A stretch of DNA of 64,000 nt from SZUA-442 sp035461905 (GTDB taxonomy: Bacteria > Actinomycetota > Acidimicrobiia > Spongiisociales > UBA5794). The notes below the pieces were generated by a model. That model was given only the letters and a program-made list of their open reading frames with translations. It did no database searches and was not told the DNA's origin. Within the stretch, counting starts at the first letter, position 1. The number at the start of each line of letters is the position of its first letter. This document shows, in pieces, positions 35,296 through 44,317 of this stretch. The stretch lies in the NCBI GenBank assembly GCA_035461905.1, contig DATHUV010000004.1, positions 1-64,000 on the forward strand, given 5' to 3'. The translations under genes and the position numbers were made by a program.

Positions 35296-35961
35296 TCACA
35301 CCTTGATGTCGACGATCAGTGCGCTGTGGTCGGTGCCCGCGATACGGGTCACCTCGGTCGAGATCGGCATGGCGCCAGCGACGAAAGCGTGGTCGATACG
35401 GAGCAATCGGGGACCGCCCAGGAAGTGGGACCAGGTCGCCCGTGTAGTGCGGGTGTGGCGTGCTGCGTCGGTGCCGAGGGCGGCGAGCCCCTTGTACTCG
35501 CGCCACTGAGGCGTCGAGTTCATGTCCCCGACGATCACCCTCGCACCGGTGCGTTCCCCGTAGCCCTCCGTCAGGCCGGCGAGCTGACCGCGTCTCGCCG
35601 CTCGGGACGCGGACCATGGCCAGTCGATCGGGTTGGTGAGATGCACGTTGACGACCTCGAATGGCGCGTCGAGTCCCGGCCAGGAGGCCGGTTCGAGCAC
35701 TGCGGACCATCCGGACCGCTTCGGGAGCACGACGGGCACCACGGCGACGGGATGGAGAGTCGCGATCCCCAGTCCGAAGCCATCCGCACGCGGTTCGAGG
35801 TGACCGTGGGGGTGGGAGGCGGCGATCACCCCCGCCAGGCCCGGACCCAGCTCCTGAACGGCGACGACGTCGGGTCGTGCGTCCGCGATTGTGCGTCGTA
35901 GGGCGTCGGGATCGGCGCGGTCGACGAGGAGGTTCGCCGACATGATGCGAAGTCTGGCCAT
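35296..35961 (-). CDS. Endonuclease/exonuclease/phosphatase (EEP) family protein
   Basis: A 221-residue protein with the EEP fold: an early Asn (MSANLL), VAVQELG (metal Glu), VNVHLTNP, VGDMNSTPQWREY (Asp/Asn catalytic pair) and the C-terminal GTDHSALIVDI (general-base His). The set looks complete. The family splits phosphodiester or phosphomonoester bonds in DNA, lipids or inositol phosphates; substrate unknown. ATG 35961 is preceded on its strand by TACCCT nine bases upstream. It is divergent from the acetyltransferase gene. Confidence 0.82.
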   Translation of the reverse strand: MARLRIMSANLLVDRADPDALRRTIADARPDVVAVQELGPGLAGVIAASHPHGHLEPRADGFGLGIATLHPVAVVPVVLPKRSGWSAVLEPASWPGLDAPFEVVNVHLTNPIDWPWSASRAARRGQLAGLTEGYGERTGARVIVGDMNSTPQWREYKGLAALGTDAARHTRTTRATWSHFLGGPRLLRIDHAFVAGAMPISTEVTRIAGTDHSALIVDIKV

Positions 35962-36008
35962 GGCGCCGTGAGGGTACCGCCGACGAGCCGGCCCGAGACG
36001 AGCCGGCC

Positions 36009-36014
36009 TAACCT
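36009..36014 (+). promoter_or_regulatory. -10 element TAACCT placed for a leaderless start
   Basis: TAACCT ends 6 bases before GTG 36021 and no ribosome site is visible, so the acetyltransferase mRNA is probably leaderless. Confidence 0.5.
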
Positions 36015-36020
36015 GACGCC

Positions 36021-36437
36021 GTGGAGATACGGCGCCTCGACCCCGACGACGCGACGCTCGTCCTTGACGCTGCGTACCTCTTCGACAGTGAGCCCACACC
36101 CGCGTGGACAAGCGAGTTCCTCGCGAGGGACGACCACCACCTCCTCGTGGCGTTCATCGAAGGCGAACCGGTGGGCTTCGTTTCGGGAGTCGAGATCGTC
36201 CATCCCGACAAACAGAACGAGATGCTCCTGTACGAGCTCGGTGTCGACGAGAACCATCGGCGTCGCGGGATCGGCACGAAGCTCGTCGAGGCGTTGAAGG
36301 CGCTCGCGATCGAGCGCGGCAGTCGGGGCATGTGGGTGGTGATCGACGATGCGGACGAGGTTGCGGCGTCGACCTACCTCACCACCGGAGCGACCGAACG
36401 CGAACGGGCCGAGGTCATCACGTGGGACTTCCGATAG
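36021..36437 (+). CDS. GNAT acetyltransferase, AAC(3)-I-like
   Basis: A 138-residue single-domain GNAT protein. The acetyl-CoA-binding motif A is present (LGVDENHRRRGIGTKLV, with R-x-x-G-I-G, about 74-90), preceded by GFVSGVEIVHPDKQNEMLLYE, a stretch very like that of aminoglycoside 3-N-acetyltransferases of the AAC(3)-I type. The C-terminus (WVVIDDADEVAASTYLTTGA) also fits that type. Many chromosomal relatives do not act on antibiotics, so resistance is not claimed. The start is a GTG following a -10 element by 6 bases. Confidence 0.85.
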   Translation: MEIRRLDPDDATLVLDAAYLFDSEPTPAWTSEFLARDDHHLLVAFIEGEPVGFVSGVEIVHPDKQNEMLLYELGVDENHRRRGIGTKLVEALKALAIERGSRGMWVVIDDADEVAASTYLTTGATERERAEVITWDFR

Positions 36438-36441
36438 CCTC

Positions 36442-37560
36442 CTACCGCTGCTGATCGCTCGGATCGTCCGGCAGCCTCTTCGCTGGCGATGAGGATCGCA
36501 ACGGCATGGTGGAGATCTCGAAGACGGCTCCCGTGACGTGGGCGGGAGTCCACGCCGCTTCGATCAGACCCCTGCCGAGCGTCGCTCCCGCAGCCCGGCC
36601 CGAGGGCCGGCGGATCCAATCCGCTGCGATGAACACGCCGAGAGACAGGGCTGCAATCACGATCATCACCACCACGACCACGATCCATCCCCACTCCACG
36701 TCGAGTCCCGGCATCGACACGAAGTTCATGCCGAAGAAGCCGGTGATCAGGCTGAGCGGGAGCATGATGGCCGCATAGACCGTGAGGACCTTCGTCACGT
36801 CCGTGGCCTTCCGTGCCTCGGCCCCGCGGTAGGCGTCCAGCGTCTCCGCCAGGAACCCGCGAGCGATGATGAGCTCGGTCGCTGCGCGATCGGCGACATC
36901 GAACACGTCCGAGAACCTGCGCCGACCCTCAGCAGTGATGAGCGCGGAGGAGGTGAGCCGAAGGAGGTCGAAGACCTCGCGCTGTGGATGGACGACACGT
37001 CGAAGGGCCGAGAGATCCGATCGGATCGCCGTGATCTCACCAATCGTTCGGACGTCCGCTGTCAGGGCGAGCTCAATGAGACCATCGACCTTGTCATCGA
37101 ACTGTTCGAGGACCGCCAGGAGGCGCCGTTCGACGACGTCGGCGAGGTGACCGGCGAGGAGGTCGACCGTGCCCGCGGCGAGTGCTGCGTTGTTCTGGAC
37201 CTCACTCCACAGTGCGTCGATCGCGGGCGCGGCTTCATGCCGGATCGTCACCAGCGTGTCGGTGGTCAGGAAGCAATCGACCTCATACGTTCGGACCTCT
37301 CCGATGCGCAGGCCGTGCAAGACGATGAGCATGTGTGATCCGAAGTCGTCGACCTTCGGAAGGTCGGACTCGTCGACAGCGTCGCGCAGCCCAAGGGGAT
37401 CGAGGTGGAGGCGGTCGAGGTAGGCCGCGATCTCCTCGCTCGAGGAACCGCCCACCTCGATGTCGATCCATGTCCAGCGCGGAGATGGAAGGGAGTCGAA
37501 CCGATCCACCTCGTGCGCGGCAGATCCATCCGGCTGACTGACGAGGATCCGTGCATTCAC
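36442..37560 (-). CDS. corA: CorA-family magnesium/divalent cation transporter
   Basis: A 372-residue protein: a large acidic cytoplasmic N-terminal domain (about 1-240) with long helices, then two C-terminal membrane helices, the first ending in the diagnostic GMNF (FFGMNF, about 272-277). CorA proteins form pentameric channels for Mg2+ (some carry Co2+, Ni2+ or Zn2+). An unusually long tail (about 60 residues) follows the last helix. The gene is convergent with the acetyltransferase gene, with only 4 bases between stops. Confidence 0.9.
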   Translation of the reverse strand: MNARILVSQPDGSAAHEVDRFDSLPSPRWTWIDIEVGGSSSEEIAAYLDRLHLDPLGLRDAVDESDLPKVDDFGSHMLIVLHGLRIGEVRTYEVDCFLTTDTLVTIRHEAAPAIDALWSEVQNNAALAAGTVDLLAGHLADVVERRLLAVLEQFDDKVDGLIELALTADVRTIGEITAIRSDLSALRRVVHPQREVFDLLRLTSSALITAEGRRRFSDVFDVADRAATELIIARGFLAETLDAYRGAEARKATDVTKVLTVYAAIMLPLSLITGFFGMNFVSMPGLDVEWGWIVVVVVMIVIAALSLGVFIAADWIRRPSGRAAGATLGRGLIEAAWTPAHVTGAVFEISTMPLRSSSPAKRLPDDPSDQQR

Positions 37561-37614
37561 ACCATCATCATTGCGGAGAGCCTGCCGTTGACCAATGACC
37601 TCACGTCGCCGCCG

Positions 37615-39435
37615 CTACTTCTGCTTGAGGCGCCTTCGTTCCGACTCGGTCAAGTAGCGCTTGCGAACGCGAACGGACTTCGGGGTCACCTCGACGAGCT
37701 CGTCGTCGGAAATCCACTCGATCGCGATATCCAGGGTCAGGTCACGCGGCGGTTTCAGCTTTATCGCCTCGTCCGTCGAATGGGTACGGATGTTGGTGAG
37801 CTCCTTGCCCTTCGTCGGGTTCACCTGCATCTCGCCTGGCCTCGACGCCTCACCGATGATCATCCCCTCGTACACGTCGACGCCGGGTCCAATGAACAGC
37901 TCTCCCCGCTTCTGGAGGTTGTCGAGGGCGAAGCCGGTCGACGTGCCGATCCGGTCGGCGACCATGGCCCCACCCGCTCGATGGGGCAGCTCACCGGCCC
38001 ACGGCATCCACCCAGCGTGGTTCTGGTGCACCAGTGCGGTCCCGCGCGTCGCGGTCATGAGCAAGGAACGGAAGCCGAGTAGACCGCGAGCCGGTGCCTC
38101 GACGGTGACGATCGTGCGCCCGCTGTCACCGGGCCGCATGTCGGTCATCCTGCCCTTGCGCGGCGACACGGCCTGTGTGACCGTGCCGACGTACTCGTCG
38201 GGAACGTCGACGACGGCACGCTCGAGCGGTTCCTGTGGCTTGCCGTCGATCTCACGGATGATCACCTCGGGCCTGCTCACCTGAAGCTCGAATCCCTCCC
38301 TGCGCATGTTCTCGATGAGCACGGCGAGCTGGAGCTCCCCACGTCCTGCCACCTCGATGATCTCAGGTGACGACGTGTTCCCGATGCGGATCGAGACGTT
38401 CCCGAGCACTTCACGTTCGAGACGATCGCGTATCTGACGGGACGTGAGGAACGACCCGTCCTTCCCTGCGAGTGGCGAGGTGTTGACCCCGAATGTCATC
38501 CGCAGAACGGGTTCGTCGACCTTGAGCCTCGGGAGGGGTTTGGGATCCTTCACATCGGCGAGGGTGTCGCCGATCTCCACCTCGGGGAAACCCGCAACAA
38601 CGAAGAGGTCACCCGCGGTTCGATCCGCAACGTCGACTCGTCCGAGGCCCTCGAAGCCCATCAGCTGGGTGAGCCTGCGTTTGAGGGGCGGCTCCTCCTC
38701 GTTTGCGTGACAGAGCGCGACCTGCTCACCGCTGCGGAGCGTCCCCTCGACGACACGTCCGATCGCGAGCCTTCCCAGGTAGTCCGAGGCGTCGAGGTTC
38801 GTGACGATCGCCTGCAGCGGCGCATCGGAATCACCCGCGGGGCCCGGGATCGTCTCGACGATCGCGTCGAGGAGGGGGCTGAGGTCAGCATCGTCAGGCG
38901 GGATCCCGAGACCCACGATGGCGCGACCCTCGCGTGCGATCGTCGAGATGATGGGGAATTCGATGTGCTTGTCTGCGGCGTCGAGGTCGAAGAACAGCTG
39001 GTAGACCTCGTCGACGACGGCATCGATACGGGCGTCCTTGCGGTCCACCTTGTTGACAACGACGACCGTGGGAAGCTGCAGGGCGAGGGCCTTCTGGAGG
39101 ACATAGCGGGTCTGGGGCATCGGACCCTCGGCTGCGTCGACCAGGAGCAGCACGCCGTCGACCATTGCCAGGGCCCGCTCGACCTCACCTCCGAAGTCGG
39201 CGTGGCCAGGTGTGTCGACGAGGTTGATGCGCGTCCCGTGCCACTCCACCGATGCGGCCTTGGCGAGGATCGTGATCCCTCGCTCGCGTTCCTGGTCGTC
39301 GGAGTCCATCACCCGATCGACGAGCGCGTCGTGCTCGGCGAACACGCCCGTCGCGCGCAACATGGCATCGACCAGGGTGGTCTTGCCATGGTCGACGTGC
39401 GCGATCAACGCGACATTGCGAAAGGGAGCGGACAT
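37615..39435 (-). CDS. typA: Translational GTPase TypA/BipA
   Basis: A 606-residue ribosome-associated GTPase of the EF-G-like superfamily. G1 is AHVDHGKT (about 12-19), G2/G3 include RERGITI and DTPGHADF, and G4 is NKVD. The C-terminal TypA-specific part is present (KGRMTDM, RGTALVHQNHAGW, RPGEMQVNPTKGKELTNIRTHSTDE). It helps ribosome assembly and translation under stress. ATG 39435 gives the usual family length; an ATG 9 bases earlier is possible. TAGGCT lies 10 bases upstream of the chosen start, so the mRNA may have almost no leader. Confidence 0.95.
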   Translation of the reverse strand: MSAPFRNVALIAHVDHGKTTLVDAMLRATGVFAEHDALVDRVMDSDDQERERGITILAKAASVEWHGTRINLVDTPGHADFGGEVERALAMVDGVLLLVDAAEGPMPQTRYVLQKALALQLPTVVVVNKVDRKDARIDAVVDEVYQLFFDLDAADKHIEFPIISTIAREGRAIVGLGIPPDDADLSPLLDAIVETIPGPAGDSDAPLQAIVTNLDASDYLGRLAIGRVVEGTLRSGEQVALCHANEEEPPLKRRLTQLMGFEGLGRVDVADRTAGDLFVVAGFPEVEIGDTLADVKDPKPLPRLKVDEPVLRMTFGVNTSPLAGKDGSFLTSRQIRDRLEREVLGNVSIRIGNTSSPEIIEVAGRGELQLAVLIENMRREGFELQVSRPEVIIREIDGKPQEPLERAVVDVPDEYVGTVTQAVSPRKGRMTDMRPGDSGRTIVTVEAPARGLLGFRSLLMTATRGTALVHQNHAGWMPWAGELPHRAGGAMVADRIGTSTGFALDNLQKRGELFIGPGVDVYEGMIIGEASRPGEMQVNPTKGKELTNIRTHSTDEAIKLKPPRDLTLDIAIEWISDDELVEVTPKSVRVRKRYLTESERRRLKQK

Positions 39436-39619
39436 CAGACTCATGAGCCTACGCCGACTCCCGTCGTTTGCATCCCGGCATGCCGTGTCAATGGTGTCGG
39501 CAGACACCCGGACATCGGAGTACCAACACCAGCGCCATCAGGGGTAGGTCGCGACGTGAGAATCCTCAACGGTGTCGGACAGGCCGTCCCTGCCGCAGAT
39601 GGGCGTTCACCGGCAATGA

Positions 39620-39635
39620 CGTGTCCAGTGACACG
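39620..39635. promoter_or_regulatory. Inverted repeat CGTGTC-CAGT-GACACG, candidate operator
   Basis: Perfect 6-bp arms with a 4-base spacer, centred about 65 bases upstream of the -10 element of the propeller-protein gene at 39703. They lie in the 267-base space that separates that gene from typA. Binding protein unknown. Confidence 0.4.
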
Positions 39636-39690
39636 ACCCGCTCGTTCGGGTAGTTCTGGAAAAACGTGGAGAGGCCTCGCTGGATTCGGC

Positions 39691-39696
39691 TAGGGT
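39691..39696 (+). promoter_or_regulatory. -10 element TAGGGT placed for a leaderless start
   Basis: TAGGGT ends 6 bases before ATG 39703, with no ribosome-binding site between. Confidence 0.5.
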
Positions 39697-39702
39697 CGCA
39701 CC

Positions 39703-41556
39703 ATGAAGCGACTCCGTTCTCGGTCGTGGCTGCGGCTGCTCCCAGCGTTCGTGACAATACTGTCCGTCGTGTCGCTCGCCGGACCGGCGAGCGGAGGCGT
39801 CGACGGCGACGGCCACGTCGACATCGTCTTCGCCAACACAGGCCAGAGCGATCGGGTGTGTCTCGGTGACGGGGTGGGTGCGTTCTTCTGCGCCGACGTC
39901 AGCCCCGACACGGGCGCCAGCGGGAGCGTGGCCGTGGGCGACGTCAACGGCGACGGCAACCTCGACGCCGTCTTCGCCAATTACAGCGAACGGAACAGGG
40001 TATGCCTCGGTGACGGGAAGGGCTCGTTCACCTGCGCCGACGTCAGCACCGACACCGACGCCAGCGGGAGCGTGGCGGTGGGCGACGTCGACGGCGACGG
40101 CAACCTGGACGCCGTATTCGGCAACTACGGCCTCGCGAGAGACCAGGTGTGCCTCGGTGACGGAATGGGCTCATTCTCCTGCAGCGACGTCAGCCTCGAC
40201 ACCAACACCACGGTGGGCGTCGCGCTCGGGGATATCGACGGCGACGGCAACCTGGACGCCGTCTTCGCCAACTACAACGAGCGTGACCGGCTGTGCCGCG
40301 GTCATGGCAACGGAACGTTCACGTGCAGCGACGTCAGCGCCGACTTCAACTTCAGCTTCGGGGTGGCGTTGGGTGACGTCGACGGCGACGGTCATCTCGA
40401 CGCTGTCTTCGCCAACTACTTCTCCCAGGTGAACCGCGTGTGCCGCGGAAACGGCGCAGGCGCCTTCTTCTGCGCCAACGTGGGAACCGACGCCCACTCC
40501 TCTCGGGCCGTGGCGTTGGGTGACGTCAACGGCGACGGCCACCTCGACGCCGTCTTCGCCAACGACCAAACCGCTTCCGGCGGCGAGCTGAACCGGGTGT
40601 GTCTGGGGAGCGGGACGGGCTCGTTCACCTGCAGCGACGTCAGCGTCGACCTGAACGACACGAGCGGCGTGGCCCTGGGTGATGTGAACGGAGATGGGGA
40701 TCTTGATGCCGTGTTCGCCAACCGCGCCGAGCGTGACCGGGTGTGTCTCGGTGACGGAGCAGGCGGCTTCACCTGCAGCGACGTCAGCGACGCTACGAGC
40801 GACACCAGCGGCGTGGCCTTGGCCTTCCCGACGCCGCCGTCCGCCCCGACTTCAGTGGGTTTGGTGGATCCCTCGCAAGGCTTCTGGACGTTGTATGGCG
40901 CCTCGGGGTCGGTGGCGGCGTCGTTCTTCTACGGCAATCCGGGTGACTACCCGATCCTGGGTGACTGGAACTGTGACGGCATCGACACGCCGGGGATGTA
41001 TCGGCAGTCCGACGGGTTCGTGTACCTACGAAACAGCAATAGCCAGGGGATCGGGGACATCCGGTTCTTCTTCGGCAACCCGGGAGACATCCCCATCGTC
41101 GGGGACTTCAACGGCAACGGGTGCGACACGGTAGGGATCTACCGACCGTCCGAGGGCAGGTTCTACATCATCAACGAATTAGGGGAGAACGAGGGTGGTT
41201 TGGGTGCTGCCGAGTTCAACTACCTGTTCGGCAACCCCGGCGACAAACCGTTCATCGGCGACTTCGACGGCGACGGGGTGGACACCGTCGGGTTGCACCG
41301 GGAATCGACCGGGTTCGTGTACTTCCGCAACAGCCATACCCAGGGAATCGCGGACTCGCAGTTCTTCTTCGGTGACCCGGGCGACCGGTTGGTGGCAGGG
41401 GACTGGGGACTCGTCGACGGGGTAGATACCCCTGCGGTCTTCCGACCGGCCAATGCCACGTTCTACTTCCGGCACACCAATACCCAGGGCAACGCCGACG
41501 CCACCCTGACGGTCGGCCAATCCCCATGGCTCCCCGTCGCCGGCACCTTCGACTAA
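39703..41556 (+). CDS. Secreted seven-repeat FG-GAP/VCBS propeller protein with shared C-terminal module
   Basis: A 617-residue exported protein: signal peptide (about 1-31, ending GPASG) and then seven repeats of about 46-53 residues (about 30-370). Each repeat pairs a Ca-binding DVNGDGNLDAVFAN-type loop with a VCLGDGxGSFxC stretch, so seven blades with two Cys per blade. From about residue 384 a second, different module of four full repeats follows (GNPGDxPxxGDWNCDG, then DGxVYLRN), matching the C-terminus of the protein at 59519. No LPXTG, membrane anchor or enzyme motif is seen. Probably extracellular, for adhesion or carbohydrate/protein binding (inference). Leaderless start. Confidence 0.85.
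   Translation: MKRLRSRSWLRLLPAFVTILSVVSLAGPASGGVDGDGHVDIVFANTGQSDRVCLGDGVGAFFCADVSPDTGASGSVAVGDVNGDGNLDAVFANYSERNRVCLGDGKGSFTCADVSTDTDASGSVAVGDVDGDGNLDAVFGNYGLARDQVCLGDGMGSFSCSDVSLDTNTTVGVALGDIDGDGNLDAVFANYNERDRLCRGHGNGTFTCSDVSADFNFSFGVALGDVDGDGHLDAVFANYFSQVNRVCRGNGAGAFFCANVGTDAHSSRAVALGDVNGDGHLDAVFANDQTASGGELNRVCLGSGTGSFTCSDVSVDLNDTSGVALGDVNGDGDLDAVFANRAERDRVCLGDGAGGFTCSDVSDATSDTSGVALAFPTPPSAPTSVGLVDPSQGFWTLYGASGSVAASFFYGNPGDYPILGDWNCDGIDTPGMYRQSDGFVYLRNSNSQGIGDIRFFFGNPGDIPIVGDFNGNGCDTVGIYRPSEGRFYIINELGENEGGLGAAEFNYLFGNPGDKPFIGDFDGDGVDTVGLHRESTGFVYFRNSHTQGIADSQFFFGDPGDRLVAGDWGLVDGVDTPAVFRPANATFYFRHTNTQGNADATLTVGQSPWLPVAGTFD
39787..40815 (+). repeat. Seven imperfect ~145-bp coding repeats (VCBS blades)
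   Basis: In-frame repeats share stretches such as GGCGACGGCAACCTGGACGC. Similarity at DNA level is high enough to allow recombination between copies. Confidence 0.8.
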
Positions 41557-41604
41557 CAGAAACCAACCAGGAGTCGTCGGGGCTCCGGTAGTTCGGGCGC
41601 GGCG

Positions 41605-42849
41605 TCACCGATCCGGGGACGGTGAGCAGAGGCGTCGGACCGCTTCGACCAGGACCGAGGAGACCGTCGATGCCTCGTCCAACGACACTCGTTCATCTGC
41701 AGCATGCGCGGTTGCCACGTCACCGGGACCGTACACGACCGCGGCCGCGCCGCCCTCACGAACCCACAGCGCCATGTCGCACCCGAATGGCACACCGACG
41801 AGGTCCGGCATGCGACCGGTGACGGCATGCGCGGCGGACCGGACCGTCTCGACGAGGGGATGGTCGACGGCGATCGACGACGATCCGAATGCCGCACCGG
41901 TCCGCTCGATCCTCGGTGGGTGGTCGACGAGCCACGGGTCCTCGGCGATGGCCTCACGCAAGGTCCGCTCGAAGCGGGACTCGGCCTCGGCGATCGTCTC
42001 GCCGATCGTGACCCCGACCCTGATCTCGGCGGTGACGCGATCCATCACGTTGGATGCCCACACGCCGCCGCGCACGACGCCGATCGTCGTGGGATACGGC
42101 AGGTCGAGGCGGGCCATGACAGGGTGTGTCTCACCGGTGTTGATCTCGGCCTCGAGTGCGCCGAGCGCCCGATGGACGGTGATGAGATGGTCGAGGGCGG
42201 ATTCCCCTTCGAGGCGCGTGGCTGCATGCGCGGCGCGTCCTGGGATCTCGATCGTGTACGTGAGGGCGCCGCCGTGGGCGACGACGACCTGCGGCCCGTT
42301 CGGACCCGAAGTCGGCTCCGTGAGGATCACGTGGTCCCCCGTCCAACCACGACGGATGGCTGACAGCGTTCCGGTCCCCCCGTCCTCTTCGCCAGGCACC
42401 ACGACGATCCGAACCTCCCCTGCGAACCCCCTGTCACCCACCGCGATCTCAGTGAAGGCCTCGACGGCGGCGACCACGCCGGCCTTCATGTCCGCGGCGC
42501 CGCGCCCGTAAAGGACGCCTTCGACGAGCTCGCCCGCAGGGTCGGTGGTCCATGCGGCAAGGTCCCCGACCGGCACGACGTCGACATGGCCGGTGAGGAC
42601 GACCGTTGGCCCCGGTCGTGTGCCGACGATCCGGGCGGCGACGACCGGTATGTCGTCGCGCTCGACCTCCCTACCGGGGTAGGCGGGATCGGCCTCGAGA
42701 TCCGACATCGCATCGACCCACATGTCGACCTCGTCGGCGACAGGGGCGAGCCAGGAGGTGACAAGGTCAATGGCCTCGTGCTCATGGCCCGTCGGCGACG
42801 ACGTCGCGACGAGTTCGACGGTGCGGTCCCAGATCCGGTCAGCGTCCAC
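41605..42849 (-). CDS. M20-family metallopeptidase/deacylase
   Basis: A 414-residue enzyme of the ArgE/DapE/carboxypeptidase G2 family. Metal-site motifs are LTGHVDVVPVGD (about 82-93), YGRGAADMKAG (about 113-123) and PGEEDGGTG (about 150-158, catalytic Glu plus ligand); a dimerisation domain lies between about 190 and 300. It uses two Zn2+ to remove an acyl group or cleave a peptide bond from an amino-acid-like substrate. GTG 42849 is chosen for its strong ggagggag ribosome site. It is the downstream gene of a leftward pair with glutamate dehydrogenase (62 bases apart). Confidence 0.88.
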   Translation of the reverse strand: MDADRIWDRTVELVATSSPTGHEHEAIDLVTSWLAPVADEVDMWVDAMSDLEADPAYPGREVERDDIPVVAARIVGTRPGPTVVLTGHVDVVPVGDLAAWTTDPAGELVEGVLYGRGAADMKAGVVAAVEAFTEIAVGDRGFAGEVRIVVVPGEEDGGTGTLSAIRRGWTGDHVILTEPTSGPNGPQVVVAHGGALTYTIEIPGRAAHAATRLEGESALDHLITVHRALGALEAEINTGETHPVMARLDLPYPTTIGVVRGGVWASNVMDRVTAEIRVGVTIGETIAEAESRFERTLREAIAEDPWLVDHPPRIERTGAAFGSSSIAVDHPLVETVRSAAHAVTGRMPDLVGVPFGCDMALWVREGGAAAVVYGPGDVATAHAADERVSLDEASTVSSVLVEAVRRLCSPSPDR

Positions 42850-42911
42850 GCGTCTCCCTCCGGCGGGGGTCAGCGTACCTCGCCTGACACCATGGGACAC
42901 CGGGAGCGACG

Positions 42912-44261
42912 CTACGGCCAGATGCCCCGCTGCTCGGTTGCGGTGCGGCACCGCCCCACGGCAACGACGTGGGCCGCGACACGCATCGTCGGATGGGCGA
43001 TGTCATCGTCGCTGCCCGTCGCCTCCTGCCACGCGGCACGGTAGACGTCCACTCGATCGAGTAGTGCGGCCCTGGTCGTTACGACCGCATCGGTCGCGTC
43101 GCGCATTGTCGCCCTGAGCCGTTCCTGGACCTCGGACTCGCTCCACTGCTCGTGTGCGAGGTTCTGAGTCCATTCGAAGTACGACACGACCACGCCGCCA
43201 GCGCAGCTCAGGATGTCGGGGATGACCGGGATGCCGCGTTCTGCGAGGATGTCGTCGGCTTCGGGCGTCGTTGGTCCGTTCGCCGCTTCGATGACGACCT
43301 TCGCCTGCACGCGACCGGCGTTGGCGGTCGTGATCTGGGTTTCGAGGGCCGCAGGGATCAGGACGTCGCAGGGCACCTCCAGGACCTCCTTCGGACCGAG
43401 GTCCGAGGTGCCGGCAGTCCCGACGACCGTGCCGGTGGCGTCCTTGTGGTGCTGCACCTCTGCCAGGTCGAGCCCGTCGGGTGCGTGAACGCCACCCTTG
43501 GAGTCACTGACCGCGACGATCCGGGCACCCGCGTTCGCGAAGATCCTCGCTGCGTGGCGTCCGGCGTTGCCAAAGCCCTGGATCGCGACGTCGGCGCCTT
43601 CGATGCTGGGGACCTCGAGGAGCGCCCCCATCTCGACCATGTGCTCGAGCACGTAGAACAGGCCCTGGGCGGTCGCGGCGTCACGACCGTGCGATCCGCC
43701 AAGGTCGAGGGGCTTCCCCGTGACCACCGGGAGGTTGTTCTGGCCTGGGTGCATCATCGAGTACGTGTCGTAGATCCAGGCCATCGTCTGTGCATCCGTG
43801 TACACGTCAGGCGCTGGGATGTCGGTGTGAGGGCCGATGTCGTCACCGAGAGACGAGATGTAGCGGCGGGTGAGCCTGCGCTTCTCGTCAACCGACAGGC
43901 TCTTGGGATCGCATCGGATACCGCCCTTTGCGCCTCCGAACGGGATGCCGGCCAATGCGCACTTCCACGTCATCAGCGTGGCGAGGGCGACGACGTCGTG
44001 CTCGTTGACATCCGGGTGGTAGCGCACCCCTCCCTTTCCCGGCCCCCTGACGTTGTCGTGGAGGACCCGATAGGCGGTGAACGTCTCCACGTACCCGTCA
44101 TCCATCCGGACCGGCAGTGCAAGCTTGATGATCCGTTCGGGCTCGAAGAGCCACCCGGCCATACCGCGCCATCCGTTCAGCGGATGGATGAATGGTCGGA
44201 CCCGATCGAACTCGCGGCGAACCATGTCAGCAAAGTCGAGGTTCTCGGTCGGAGTGATCAT
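42912..44261 (-). CDS. Glu/Leu/Phe/Val dehydrogenase (glutamate dehydrogenase type)
   Basis: A 449-residue hexameric-type amino acid dehydrogenase. The substrate-binding GPGKGGVRYHP and LMTWKCALAGIPFGGAKGG (catalytic Lys, about 107-125) are followed by a Rossmann domain with IQGFGNAGRHAARIF (about 230-244). Length and context fit an NAD(P)-dependent glutamate dehydrogenase linking nitrogen and carbon metabolism. ATG 44261 is preferred because ggtgagga precedes it; a GTG 12 bases earlier behind gaggag is also possible. It lies between recQ and the M20 gene, all reading left. Confidence 0.92.
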   Translation of the reverse strand: MITPTENLDFADMVRREFDRVRPFIHPLNGWRGMAGWLFEPERIIKLALPVRMDDGYVETFTAYRVLHDNVRGPGKGGVRYHPDVNEHDVVALATLMTWKCALAGIPFGGAKGGIRCDPKSLSVDEKRRLTRRYISSLGDDIGPHTDIPAPDVYTDAQTMAWIYDTYSMMHPGQNNLPVVTGKPLDLGGSHGRDAATAQGLFYVLEHMVEMGALLEVPSIEGADVAIQGFGNAGRHAARIFANAGARIVAVSDSKGGVHAPDGLDLAEVQHHKDATGTVVGTAGTSDLGPKEVLEVPCDVLIPAALETQITTANAGRVQAKVVIEAANGPTTPEADDILAERGIPVIPDILSCAGGVVVSYFEWTQNLAHEQWSESEVQERLRATMRDATDAVVTTRAALLDRVDVYRAAWQEATGSDDDIAHPTMRVAAHVVAVGRCRTATEQRGIWP

Positions 44262-44317
44262 CCAATTCCTCACCTAGCTCCTCACCATCTTACGCGCTTT
44301 GGACGGTTCAGATCGGA

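Noticed and set aside
36021..36437. Considered as an aminoglycoside resistance gene
   Set aside because: AAC(3)-I-like sequence is clear, but no mobile element or resistance context is present and many chromosomal GNATs of this kind have other substrates.
39787..40815. Regularly spaced repeats considered as a CRISPR-like array
   Set aside because: They are in-frame, imperfect and translate to seven protein blades; there are no unique spacers and no cas genes.
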